Shown: positions 17,216 through 25,451 of the stretch, one piece after another
Position numbering within the stretch: the stretch's first letter is position 1
Layout: the number at the start of each line of letters is the position of its first letter
NCBI RefSeq assembly: GCF_014208105.1
Contig: NZ_JACHMQ010000001.1
Span: 2,666,001 to 2,730,000 of the forward strand
Direction: 5' to 3'
From: Actinomadura coerulea
GTDB lineage: Bacteria > Actinomycetota > Actinomycetes > Streptosporangiales > Streptosporangiaceae
Length of the DNA: 64,000 bases
The notes under the pieces: model-generated
Database searches by the model: none
Told to the model about the DNA's origin: nothing
The model's input: only the letters and a program-made list of their open reading frames with translations
Program-made: the position numbers and the translations under genes

Positions 17216-17776
17216 ATGAACTTTCGGCTGCAAACCGGAAACCCTGAGACCTTGGAGGTAGGGTCGGCCGAAGACATGGCGGACGCAACAGGGCAGATGT
17301 ATCTCATGGAAACCGAAGACGCCATCTTGTTCTGGAACCGGGTCCCCGTGCGACTCGCATATCGTTACGATATTCCCGCCCTGATTGATGACTTGGTCCC
17401 GCTGCTTGAAGAGGTCCAAAGCCCGGAGTTTTCCCAGGCACAGATCCACTGGGGATCCGACACGTTCTCCACCGAATGGACTATCGCACGCGATGGAGAT
17501 TTCCTCAGAATCGATTCGCGCTGGGACAGCGTTCACGGAAGCTACGAATTTCTTCTCAACGAGAGAAGCCAATTGGCCGTAAGGATCGACTCCTTCGTGG
17601 CCGAGTGGCTGAAAGTACTACGCCGGATCACATCCGACCTCGTCATCCGCCATGTACGCCTGGAAGATGATGACATCGCGACCCGGGCGAAGACGTTGTC
17701 GTCGAAGTCGAACCGACCTTTAAGAGAGCAGACGTACATCCCTCCGGATACAAGGCCGAAGACTCAGCCGCGGTGA
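17216..17776 (+). CDS. hypothetical soluble protein, atypical composition
   Basis: This is a 186-residue protein whose family I do not recognise. It is predicted to be mixed alpha/beta with no signal peptide or membrane segment. The first 145 residues contain acidic and aromatic blocks (DAILFWNRVPVRLAYRY, HWGSDTFSTEW). The last 30 are lysine-, arginine- and proline-rich and may be disordered. GGGAGGG lies 7 nt before the ATG. Its codon use is clearly AT-richer than its neighbours, a sign of transfer. Size, acidity and isolation resemble immunity or anti-restriction proteins, but there is no toxin next to it. Confidence 0.6.
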   Translation: MNFRLQTGNPETLEVGSAEDMADATGQMYLMETEDAILFWNRVPVRLAYRYDIPALIDDLVPLLEEVQSPEFSQAQIHWGSDTFSTEWTIARDGDFLRIDSRWDSVHGSYEFLLNERSQLAVRIDSFVAEWLKVLRRITSDLVIRHVRLEDDDIATRAKTLSSKSNRPLREQTYIPPDTRPKTQPR

Positions 17777-17967
17777 GCAGATGCTCCACCTCTCCGGCGA
17801 CCGGCTGAGCCGACTCCGGAAGCGAGATACCAAGTGCAGACGTTCCCCTCGACTGCCAGCAACTCCTTCTCTGTCGCGGGATCGCGGATCTGTACCTCCG
17901 TCCCTTCGGCGGTGCGCCCGGTGGAGACCAGCCGCGCGCCTCCCGCGCGGACTGCGCTCCCGCAACG
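17777..17967. other. intergenic region, no gene supported
   Basis: Several short frames cross this stretch on both strands, but none shows a known motif. The next gene's ATG follows immediately. Confidence 0.4.
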
Positions 17968-18330
17968 ATGAGGGAGCCCAGCGGGCCGCCGGGGGCACCG
18001 CACCCCACGCAAGGCCTCAACGACACCGTCCACCATCGCACCCGTCTCGGCATCATGACGGTGCTGCACGAGATCGACCGTGCCGAGTTCGGGTATCTGC
18101 GCGGCACCCTGAACCTCACCGACGGCAACCTGTCCCGGCATCTACGGACGCTGGACGAGGCCGGCTATGTCGAGATCCACAAGGGCTACCACGGACGCCG
18201 TCCCCGGACCTGGCTCAGTTTGACCCCGAAGGGGTCACGTGCGCTGGCAGAGGAGTTGGCCGCCCTGCGCGATCTGGTCGCCCGGCTGGACGGCGTCGCG
18301 GACTCCACGGAGACGGCCGAAGGCCAATGA
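17968..18330 (+). CDS. winged-helix transcriptional regulator (HTH_34/MarR-like)
   Basis: This 120-residue protein consists almost wholly of a winged helix: HHRTRLGIMTVLHE, the recognition region LTDGNLSRHLRTLDEAGYVE, and a wing with GYHGRRPRTWLSLTPKG, followed by one dimerisation helix. It matches the small actinobacterial DNA-binding proteins that regulate a neighbouring membrane protein or ABC exporter. Here that usual neighbour is missing: the downstream 200 bp contain only a dispersed repeat copy. It may therefore be an orphan left by deletion. Confidence 0.8.
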   Translation: MREPSGPPGAPHPTQGLNDTVHHRTRLGIMTVLHEIDRAEFGYLRGTLNLTDGNLSRHLRTLDEAGYVEIHKGYHGRRPRTWLSLTPKGSRALAEELAALRDLVARLDGVADSTETAEGQ

Positions 18331-18455
18331 TGAAGTCGGCTTCTCGAGACCTACGGCCGGTACTGCCGGCCGTGAACGACGGCGAACTCGGCTCAGGCGT
18401 CGCACGACGCGATCCCTGGGCCGATCGGTTGAAGCAGTCTTGATCCTTCCGGTTA

Positions 18456-18505
18456 CCGGAGGCTTCAGGCCCGTCCGGACTCTCTGAGAGCCCGCTCCCA
18501 TCTCG
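18456..18505 (+). repeat. dispersed repeat, copy A
   Basis: This 50-base element is 44/50 identical to bases 28149-28198. Both copies contain the self-complementary core CTCTGAGAG-like block and the end GCTCCCATCT. It lies between the winged-helix gene and the 3' end of the gene at 18532. Confidence 0.7.
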
Positions 18506-18531
18506 CCCATCGGCATGGCACTCCCGTACAC

Positions 18532-19017
18532 CTAGGTGGTGAGGTGCTGGTGACCTTGCTGACGGAGCCGTTGGCCGGCTGCCGCCCGAACCCGTCGTGT
18601 CCTTCCTTGGCCGGCAAGGAGGGCAAGGGCATCGGGTGATGTCAGGATTTCGACGGCCTTTCGCTGGAACCAGTCGGATGCCGCGGTGACTTGACCAGGC
18701 GCCCATGGTTTGTCCTGGGCGATGGCAGCCAGCAGCGTCCATTCGGTCAGGCGGCGGGTGAGGAAGTCCCGCTCGCCGATGACGCCGGTCATGGTGTGGA
18801 CCCAGCCGGGAAACCGTTCGTCGGTCAGCAGGAGGCGTGCCCGGTCCTCGATGTGGCGGGCCACTGCGGACTGTGCCATCGCCTGGTCGGGATCCTGCAG
18901 GATCTCGTTCACCAACGTGGGCTCATCGTCGGCGCCCACGGTGGCCAGGGCCCGCAGGTGGCAGGCGTAGCGGCGGTGCTCGTCCGGCTCGGCGGGGCCG
19001 TCAGTGGGGCTGCTCAC
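18532..19017 (-). CDS. hypothetical protein, unknown family
   Basis: This is a 161-residue helical protein beginning at GTG 19017, whose GTGA overlaps the stop of the 45-codon gene before it. It is rich in charged helices (HRRYACHLRALATV, ARHIEDRARLLLTDERFP, RDFLTRRLTEWTLLAAIA). No motif is recognised. With the upstream small gene and a broken helix-turn-helix gene it forms a short minus-strand operon. Such sets are seen on actinomycete mobile elements, but I cannot assign a role. Confidence 0.65.
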   Translation of the reverse strand: MSSPTDGPAEPDEHRRYACHLRALATVGADDEPTLVNEILQDPDQAMAQSAVARHIEDRARLLLTDERFPGWVHTMTGVIGERDFLTRRLTEWTLLAAIAQDKPWAPGQVTAASDWFQRKAVEILTSPDALALLAGQGRTRRVRAAAGQRLRQQGHQHLTT

Positions 19018-19151
19018 GCGGCCGCTCCTTCAGGACGCTCGACAAGCCGACCGCGTTCGAAGCGCCCCCCGGCACGGATGAGGGCGACCACGCCCGCCGG
19101 GGCGTTCATCGCGCGCCGGCGGGCCTGGGCCGACTCCATCAGGTTGATCAT
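19014..19151 (-). CDS. small 45-residue protein
   Basis: A short basic protein starts at ATG 19151 with AGGAGGG 5 nt upstream, an excellent ribosome binding site. Its stop overlaps the next gene's GTG by 4 nt (GTGA). The sequence contains MESAQARRRAMNAPAG and a basic C-terminal half. The start signals and coupling argue that it is translated. The function is unknown. Confidence 0.6.
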   Translation of the reverse strand: MINLMESAQARRRAMNAPAGVVALIRAGGRFERGRLVERPEGAAA

Positions 19152-19605
19152 GTGGCCCTCCTGGGTTCGCGGTGCGCTCAGTCTGCGCCATCTCCACGCA
19201 GGTCGCGTCATCGCCGACCCGGGGATCACCGGGGCCGCCTTGCCCGTGACGGTTGGACAGGCGCTCGACGAGGGTACGCAGCACCTTGGACGCCTGCAAT
19301 GCCTGCTCGGCGCCGAGGGCGAGCAAGATCACGCGCGCAGCGACAGCTTGTGCCCCCGCCGCTCTCCTCCACCAGGTCCATCTCCCGTAGCAGCGACGCT
19401 ATGCGGTACGCGACGGTACCGAGATGCCGATCGACTGTGCGATCTCCTCAAAGCCCAGCACCCGGGCGCCTCTCGGGGAACAACAGAAGATTCGCAGCGC
19501 CCGCCTGCGCTGTCAACGCCGCCTCACTGGCGCACAGGGCGGGCCAGTCGTCACAGACCAGTGGCCGATGGCCAGCGGCGCACCCCCCGCCACCAGACCG
19601 CTAAT
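19152..19605 (-). pseudogene. frameshifted helix-turn-helix regulator
   Basis: The minus strand reads GFEEIAQSIGIS. After a frame change near 19420 it reads TVAYRIASLLREMDLVEES, then ILLALGAEQALQASKVLRTLVERL. Together these form a winged-helix DNA-binding domain followed by a helical tail. An in-frame stop in the original frame confirms decay. It is co-oriented with and just upstream of the two small genes at 18.5-19.15 kb and was probably the head of that operon. Confidence 0.5.
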
Positions 19606-19693
19606 TAACCTTTTCATGGGTTTGTGTGGAGATTCAAGTCAATAGTGTGGATGGCCATCGGTCAGAGCACTCTGGGCGGCGACGCCGGGCGGG

Positions 19694-22057
19694 ATGGTGA
19701 TGGCTTCAGCGGCACCGAACGGGGCGACCAGATGGCAGCTGTCCAAGCCCCCCGCGGAGGCGACGAGCTTCGTTGGCCGACGACGAGAGTCGGCCGAGGT
19801 CAAGCGTCTGCTGTCCGTGTCCCGACTGGTGACGTTGACGGGCGCGGGTGGAGTCGGCAAGACCAGGTTGGCCGGTCGGACGGCCACGACCTTGGAGCGG
19901 GAGTTCCCCGACGGGGTGTGGATGGTCGAACTCGCCAACCTCGATGAGTCCGAACTCCTGACCACCACGCTCATGGAGGTGCTCAAGATCAGGGATTGGT
20001 CCGGCCGGCCGCCCCTGGAAGTGCTGATCGAAAATCTGCACGGCAAGCACATGCTGATTGTGTTGGACAATTGCGAACACCTTCACAACGCATGTGCGTT
20101 TCTGGCCGAGAACTTGCTGCGCTCGGCCTCGGGGTTGCGAATTCTCGCCACCAGCCAGCAGGTTCTGGGGATCGCCGGGGAACAGACCCTGCCCGTACCG
20201 CCACTGCCGCTGGACCAGCGGACTTCACCTGGGAACCCCACCACGGCGCGCGCCACGGAGGCGGCCGAGTTGTTCGCCGACCGCGCACGGGCAGTGCTGC
20301 CCGGGTTCACGCTCACCGAGGCCAACCGGGAGGCGGTGGAGTCGATCTGCCGGCGCCTGGACGGGTTGCCGCTGGCCATCGAGATGGCGGCGGCCCGCCT
20401 GCGCGGGCTCTCGGTGGAGGAGGTGCTGGAACGACTCGACGACCGCTTCCGGCTGCTCACCCGGGGATCACGGGCTGAACTGCCGCGGCACCAGACGCTG
20501 CAGGCGCTGATGGATTGGAGTCACCAACTGTGCGACCCCCAAGAACGCAGTGTGTGGGCAGGGATATCGGTCTTCAGCGGGGGTTGCGATCTGGAGGCCG
20601 TCGAGGAGGTGTGTTCGGGCGAGGGGGTCGAGCGAGCGGACGTCGTCGACGTGGTCGCCGCGCTGGTGGAGAAGTCGATCGTCAGCCGCGAGGAGCAGGC
20701 GGGCAGGGTCCGGTATCGGCTGCTGGAGACGCTCCGGCAGTACGGCCGGGAACGGCTGGCCGAATCCGGGCGAGAGGCCGAGTTGAGACGCCGCCACCGC
20801 GACTACTACCGGAAGCTGGCGACCAAGGCGAATGCCAGCCTGTTCGGGCCTGACCAGGTCGCATGGCTGGGCAAACTCCAAGTGGAGCACAGCAACCTGC
20901 GCGCCGCCCTGGAGCACTACCTGTCCGACCGCTCCGGCGGCCGCGCGGCACTCGGCATGGTCGCCGACCTGCTCTACCACTGGATCACCAGCTACTACTT
21001 GACCGAAGGAAGGCACTGGACCGACCGGGCACTGGGTCGCGCCCCCGCTGCCGACGAGCCTCGCGCCCGGGCCCTGTGGTGCGCCGGCTGGCTGGCGATC
21101 ATCCAGGGCGACCTCGACACCGCGGCCGCGATGCTGGAGGAGAGCAAGGCGATCGGAGAGCGGTTCGGTCTCGAGCACGTGCTCGGCTATGTGGCCGTGT
21201 TCTCCGGAATGGTCGCGATGGGTCGTCAGGATGTGAAGACGGCGATCCTCCTGTACCAGGAGGGCATCGACCGGCACACCCTCACGGGCGACCCGGTCGG
21301 CCACGTACTCGCCCTGGTTCGCCTCTCGCTCGCCTATTCCTATCTGGGCCGGACGGCGGCCGCCGTCTCCCTCGGCGAAGAAGGGCTCGCCATTTGCGAC
21401 GCCCACGGGGAGACCTGGCATCGGTCGTACACGATGATGGCCCTGGGGGTCGAGAGATGGCTGGAAGGCGACACGGCCCGCGCAACCGCGCTGGAGCAGG
21501 ACAGCCTGCGCGCTAACCGCTCCCTGGAAGATCCTTTCGGTATGGGCCTCAACTTGGAGGTCTTGGCCTGGGTGGACGCCACCGAGGGGCGGCATGCGCG
21601 AGCGGCGAGCTTCCTGGGAATCGCCCAGGCCCTGTGGAAGGCACTCGGCGCTCCCCTCTCCGGGTACGGGCACCTGGTGCGATACCACGACGCCTGCGAG
21701 GAAGAAGTCCGCCTCGCACTCGGCTCTTCGAGATTCCTCAAGGAGTTGCGCCGCGGGCTGGAGATGCCCCTCGAGGAAGGGGTCGCCTATGCCCTGGGCG
21801 AGTCTTCGGCCACGGGCACCGAGAGCAGTGCTCCCGGCACGTCCTCGCCCCTGACCCCGCGGGAGACCCAGATCGCCGGCCTGGTGGCGGAGGGAGGGAG
21901 CAACAAGGAGATCGCCACCTGGTTGGTGATCTCGACGCGCACCGTCGAAGGGCACATCGAGCACATCATGGACAAACTCGGCTTCACCTCCCGCGTCCAG
22001 ATCGCGTCCTGGGTCTGGAGGCATGGGCGGGGAGACGAGGCGGGCCCTGCCAGATGA
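19694..22057 (+). CDS. AfsR-like STAND ATPase regulator with LuxR C-terminal domain
   Basis: This is a 787-residue signal-transduction ATPase. The NTPase module starts with FVGRRRE, followed by the Walker A GAGGVGKT (K56) and Walker B LIVLDNCEHL, and a winged-helix region with LPLAIEMAAARLRGL. A helical TPR-like middle section (about 400-690) follows. The C-terminal LuxR helix-turn-helix is at about 720-775 (LTPRETQIAGLVAEGGSNKEIA). Such proteins switch on ATP and ligand binding and activate transcription, often of secondary-metabolite genes. No biosynthetic cluster lies nearby, so the target is unknown. An alternative start is the ATG at 19700. Confidence 0.9.
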   Translation: MVMASAAPNGATRWQLSKPPAEATSFVGRRRESAEVKRLLSVSRLVTLTGAGGVGKTRLAGRTATTLEREFPDGVWMVELANLDESELLTTTLMEVLKIRDWSGRPPLEVLIENLHGKHMLIVLDNCEHLHNACAFLAENLLRSASGLRILATSQQVLGIAGEQTLPVPPLPLDQRTSPGNPTTARATEAAELFADRARAVLPGFTLTEANREAVESICRRLDGLPLAIEMAAARLRGLSVEEVLERLDDRFRLLTRGSRAELPRHQTLQALMDWSHQLCDPQERSVWAGISVFSGGCDLEAVEEVCSGEGVERADVVDVVAALVEKSIVSREEQAGRVRYRLLETLRQYGRERLAESGREAELRRRHRDYYRKLATKANASLFGPDQVAWLGKLQVEHSNLRAALEHYLSDRSGGRAALGMVADLLYHWITSYYLTEGRHWTDRALGRAPAADEPRARALWCAGWLAIIQGDLDTAAAMLEESKAIGERFGLEHVLGYVAVFSGMVAMGRQDVKTAILLYQEGIDRHTLTGDPVGHVLALVRLSLAYSYLGRTAAAVSLGEEGLAICDAHGETWHRSYTMMALGVERWLEGDTARATALEQDSLRANRSLEDPFGMGLNLEVLAWVDATEGRHARAASFLGIAQALWKALGAPLSGYGHLVRYHDACEEEVRLALGSSRFLKELRRGLEMPLEEGVAYALGESSATGTESSAPGTSSPLTPRETQIAGLVAEGGSNKEIATWLVISTRTVEGHIEHIMDKLGFTSRVQIASWVWRHGRGDEAGPAR

Positions 22058-22141
22058 GGCCCGAAAAAGCGAAGCCGACTCGGTCCGCGAGGGCCGTCCG
22101 CGGAGCTTCACGAGCGGCAGTGATGGTCACGCAAGCATGGG

Positions 22142-22951
22142 TCAGCATCCGACGGTGGTCACAGTGCCGTTCGTGTGCACGATACGGGCACGCAACTCCC
22201 GGGCCTCCAGCCAGGTGATGGCAGCGTCTCCCAAGGAGAGGGCGGCGATGCTGGCGGTCTTGGCGGCGACGCAGCGAAGACCGAAGACCGATACCGCATG
22301 CCAGGGCTGACCATTGGCCGGCAGCGACCGCGCCGGTACCTGCCCGGACTCACGGGCCTGCGCCGCCAGGACGGAGGTGGCCAGTCCGCCAGGCGTCCGC
22401 AGCACGAGGCTCATGCCGCGGGAAGCTCCCTCGTCCCGCTCACGGCGACCGTTGATCACCTGCACCGGCCAGCCCGAGACGGGCACCGGTCCCGCGGTCG
22501 CGAAGCTGCCCGGAAGGCAGACGCAGACTCCGCATCCGGCCGGCCCGGCCGCGGATTCGGCGGCCCTGTCGGCGGCGAACGCCTGCGCGATGCCCCACAG
22601 GTCGAGAATCGTCCCCGGGGGCGTCATCACCGTGCCGGGCGGTTCGTCGATCACGACCGTCCGGTCTCCGGCGGGAGTGGCGCCCACGACGGGATCGACG
22701 AGCCCTTCCGTCAGGTCGAACGCGTGGAGCGCCGTCCAGAGGACCGCCAGGAAGGTGGCGCTGACCCTCACGGGAGCGCCGCTGGCGGCGTTGACACGCG
22801 CAAGATCCGAACCCTCCCGGACGAACGCGGCATCGATGTCGGCGACCACCGAGTCGACAGCACGCCGGGCCGCGTCGAGACACTCGGGCTTCTCGACCAT
22901 CACGGTGGCCGAGGAACCCCACAGGGGGAAGTCGTCCCTACCGAAACTCAT
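22142..22951 (-). CDS. ApbE-like FAD:protein FMN transferase, atypical
   Basis: This 269-residue protein resembles actinobacterial ApbE flavin transferases, which attach FMN to threonine of partner proteins. It has GSDLARVNAASG near the start, LDLWGIAQAFAADRAAE where the family has LDLGGIAKAYAAD, and a C-terminal KTASIAALSLG block followed by a WLEARELRARIV helix. The strand normally ending GGDI reads PGSFATAG here, and the G and K of the GGIAK motif are W and Q. These changes fall in flavin- and metal-binding parts, so activity is doubtful. There is no signal peptide and no FMN-binding partner gene next to it. It faces the AfsR-like gene tail to tail. Confidence 0.65.
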   Translation of the reverse strand: MSFGRDDFPLWGSSATVMVEKPECLDAARRAVDSVVADIDAAFVREGSDLARVNAASGAPVRVSATFLAVLWTALHAFDLTEGLVDPVVGATPAGDRTVVIDEPPGTVMTPPGTILDLWGIAQAFAADRAAESAAGPAGCGVCVCLPGSFATAGPVPVSGWPVQVINGRRERDEGASRGMSLVLRTPGGLATSVLAAQARESGQVPARSLPANGQPWHAVSVFGLRCVAAKTASIAALSLGDAAITWLEARELRARIVHTNGTVTTVGC

Positions 22952-23360
22952 CGAACCGCTCCAAAGATCTAGAACATGGCAACTGACTCCGCCGTAGGAG
23001 CCGACTCATGTCCAGCATGCTCAGCGGGCCCGAACAACCGGCAGGGGGAAAACCCCCATATCACCCAAACCGCCACCAGAGGTCTATGGAGAGGTTTTGC
23101 GTAGGTCTGAGACCCCAACAACTCCGACGCTCCCGATCGCATCAAGAGAGGAGGGTTCCTCGCGCACTTCACGGCGAAGGCTAGCTTCGACGTCCTCGTC
23201 TCGCTCTAGGACGCCGCCGGGCGGCCCTTCCCAGTGGCCGCTGTATCAGGGGCCTGGCCAGCGTCATCGACGACAACGCCAGCGGCCACGCTGACGTCGA
23301 TGGGCAGCGCGGTGCCAGCGACGTAACTCGCCAGCCCTGGGATCGGTTACCAGTGAGAGG
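22952..23360. other. intergenic region, no gene recognised
   Basis: About 400 bases lie between the ApbE-like gene's start and the TetR relic. Short frames exist, but none has a motif. The promoter of the ApbE-like gene should lie at the left edge. I could not identify it. Confidence 0.4.
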
Positions 23361-23770
23361 TCACCGCATGGCCCGCACGCCGACGACCAGTGTGGCCAGT
23401 ACCGACTCGAACAGCGCGTCGGGAGATTCGTGCGCCGACTCGGCCGCCAGGCGTCCCAGAGTTCGGCGCCGCCACCTGAAGCACGGTGATGGACCAGGCG
23501 CGCAGCTCCCGGCAGTAGGCCCGCAGGCTCTCGGACCACCGGGCGGGGTCCAACCGGGGGGCTGCGGCCGGTCGCTCTGGGTCACCGCCACCATCTCCGC
23601 GAACAGGTCGCGGCGGTCGGCGACGTAGTTGTAGAGCGCGCGCGGCAACACCTGAAGGCGGGCGCTGACGGCGCGCACCGTGACCCGGCCGGGCCCGCCT
23701 CGCCCAGGATCTCCAAGGCCGCTGGGGCGATTCGCTCCCTGGTCAGCGTGGGTCGCCCCTGCGGAACTCC
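23361..23770 (-). pseudogene. multiply frameshifted TetR-family regulator
   Basis: The minus strand starts GRPTLTRERIAPAALEILGEAG, then shifts frame to VTVRAVSARLQVLPRALYNYVADRRDLF, a clear TetR helix-turn-helix. A second shift gives RWSESLRAYCRELRAWS, and a return to the earlier frame gives the end SPDALFESVLATLVVGV. At least two frame changes make it non-functional. Confidence 0.7.
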
Positions 23771-23925
23771 GGTCGTCTGCGAGTCCCGGGTGCAGTACGG
23801 CGATGTCATTCTTGCCGCCGGGCCCATCACCAAGGCCGAACGCTTCGCCGAGCGCCTCTGAGAAACCCGCTGGGTTCACCTACTCGATCCGCGTGATCGA
23901 TCGGGCGGCAAGCCGACGGGTCAGG

Positions 23926-24822
23926 TCAGCTGGTCAGAAAGTCGGTGATGGCGGCGGTGATGGCGGGGTAGTCGTCGCCGAGCCAGATCATGTGGCTGGG
24001 TGCCGTACTGGTGATCAGACGAGCCTCAAGGATGGCGCCGGCCAGGGACGCGGCGTGGGCGTAAGGGACCGCCCCGTCGTCCCTGGCGGCGATGACGAGG
24101 GTGGGTTGACGCAGCCGCGCGGCATGCGCGGCCAGGGCGGCGAGATGGTGCGGTGCGGTCATGGTGCGAATGTCGTTGCCGAATCCCGCGCCGGAGCGCA
24201 TCCGACCGAACAACTCCAGCAACGCGGCACGTTGCGCGGTGCTGAGGGCGGTGAGCAGTTCAGTGATCGGACGGCGGGTCAGGCCGGCCAGCAGCAGTCT
24301 CAGGCCCAGGCCGGGAGCGCGGCGCATCAGTAAGTGGAGCAGTGCCCAGGTGACCGGTTCGGCCCGGGGGTGGAAGACGATGCCTGCGCCTGCCCTGGTG
24401 CGTCGGTCCGGCCAGGGCAGTAGCCCGACCGCGCTTTCCAGAATGAGGCGTTCGACCAGGTCAGGACGGCAGGCCGCCAGCGTCACCGCGGTGGGGCCGC
24501 CTGCCGATTGTCCGACAGCGGCGCTCAGGGAGACGATGCCGAGTCTGCGGCACAGGTCGCCGATCACAGCGGCGAACTGATCGGGTGCGGCGCCGGTGGC
24601 CAGCGGGGTACGTCCGTAGCCCGGACGGGAGACGGCCAACACGGTACATCCGGCGCCGGCGAACACCTCCTCACCCAACGGCAGCCCGGCGCGCATGTGC
24701 CCGCCGTGCAGCATCAGCACCACGCGCGGGCCGCGCTCCTCCAGCCTGTACTCCACCGGCCCGGCAGGAAGGACCATCATCTTCGTCGCTCGCTCCATGA
24801 GCTTCTCCCGCTCGGTGGTCAA
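23926..24822 (-). CDS. alpha/beta-hydrolase family protein
   Basis: This is a 298-residue single-domain hydrolase. The oxyanion loop is HGGHMRAG, the nucleophile elbow is GQSAGG (S106), the acid is D248 or D249 in AARDDGAVP, and the base is H277 in SHMIWLGDDYP. An FRPGYGR-like strand (VSRPGYGRT) and a helical lid around residues 140-220 fit esterase or epoxide-hydrolase-like members. The start at ATG 24822 gives a short N-terminal extension; ATG 24798 is an alternative. It stands between a TetR relic and a MarR-type regulator. The substrate cannot be deduced. Confidence 0.84.
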   Translation of the reverse strand: MTTEREKLMERATKMMVLPAGPVEYRLEERGPRVVLMLHGGHMRAGLPLGEEVFAGAGCTVLAVSRPGYGRTPLATGAAPDQFAAVIGDLCRRLGIVSLSAAVGQSAGGPTAVTLAACRPDLVERLILESAVGLLPWPDRRTRAGAGIVFHPRAEPVTWALLHLLMRRAPGLGLRLLLAGLTRRPITELLTALSTAQRAALLELFGRMRSGAGFGNDIRTMTAPHHLAALAAHAARLRQPTLVIAARDDGAVPYAHAASLAGAILEARLITSTAPSHMIWLGDDYPAITAAITDFLTS

Positions 24823-24910
24823 AGGCTGGATACCGTGACCAACGGCCCTGCGGGACGGTGCCAGGAGAGGCGGGCCAGCCTGCGGCCGTCCCCTCGTCCC
24901 GAAGAAGCCG

Positions 24911-25363
24911 TCAGGCGCCGCGTCCGCTGCGCCAACGTTCGATCAAGGCAGGCATCTCGCGGAACATGAACCCGTAGAAGTCACGCATCTCCTGTAGCCG
25001 CCGAGCCGCGTGACTGCCGTCCCCAGCGGCGGCGATGCCCCGGTCGGCCGCCTCGAACATCGCCTGGACCATGCCGTTCTGGGACGACATCAGGGTGGCC
25101 CAGGCGCCCTCGCGCACCCGGTAGTGCTCGCGCCGGCTGCCCGGCGCCGGGACACGTTCGATGAGTCCGACGGTGGACAGCATCTTGATCGCCCCGGACA
25201 CGGCGCCGGAGCTGATGCCCAGTCGCTCGGCCAACTCGGGTGCGGTGATGCTGTCCTGGTCGGCGAACATGAACGCCGCCAGGACCCGCGCGGTGGCCTT
25301 CTGCAGGCCGCCCTGGGCCAGCACCAGCGCCAGGTGCTCGGCCGCCTCGGTGGTGTCCGCCAA
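24911..25363 (-). CDS. GbsR/MarR-type transcriptional regulator
   Basis: This is a winged-helix regulator of about 150 residues. The DNA-binding block is SITAPELAERLGISSGAVSGAIKMLSTVGLIERV (read in parts) with a wing at GSRREHYRV. C-terminal helices follow for dimerisation. The TTG at 25363 is preferred because GAGAGGGGACGAGG precedes it and the protein then begins LADTTEAAEHLALVLAQGG, as in relatives. A longer GTG frame from 25486 would run into the divergent ABC gene's start. It is divergent from the ABC exporter pair, with palindromic sequence between them, so it most likely represses that exporter and itself. Confidence 0.82.
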   Translation of the reverse strand: MADTTEAAEHLALVLAQGGLQKATARVLAAFMFADQDSITAPELAERLGISSGAVSGAIKMLSTVGLIERVPAPGSRREHYRVREGAWATLMSSQNGMVQAMFEAADRGIAAAGDGSHAARRLQEMRDFYGFMFREMPALIERWRSGRGA

Positions 25364-25409
25364 CCTCGTCCCCTCTCCGGATTTCTCGGAATCGAATCCT
25401 AACAGCTCC

Positions 25410-25435
25410 GAAGCTTCAAAATTCTCTGAACGTTC
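25410..25435. promoter_or_regulatory. palindromic operator region between the MarR-type and ABC genes
   Basis: Three overlapping palindromes occupy the 88-bp divergent gap: GAAGCTTC (25410-25417), TTCAAAATTCTCTGAA (25415-25430, 5 of 8 pairs symmetric) and GAACGTTC (25428-25435). Clustered TTC/GAA half-sites are a reasonable binding site for the dimeric winged-helix regulator. The assignment is inference from position and symmetry. Confidence 0.5.
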
Positions 25436-25451
25436 TGATAGTTTCTCCCTC

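Noticed and set aside
22065..22110. Possible terminator TCCGCG/CGCGGA between the AfsR-like and ApbE-like genes
   Set aside because: The stem is only 6 bp with a 9-nt loop and no T-run, within chance expectation at this GC content.
20468..22111. 547-codon minus-strand frame
   Set aside because: Lies entirely opposite the AfsR-like gene, whose Walker and LuxR motifs are unambiguous. No motif on the opposite strand.
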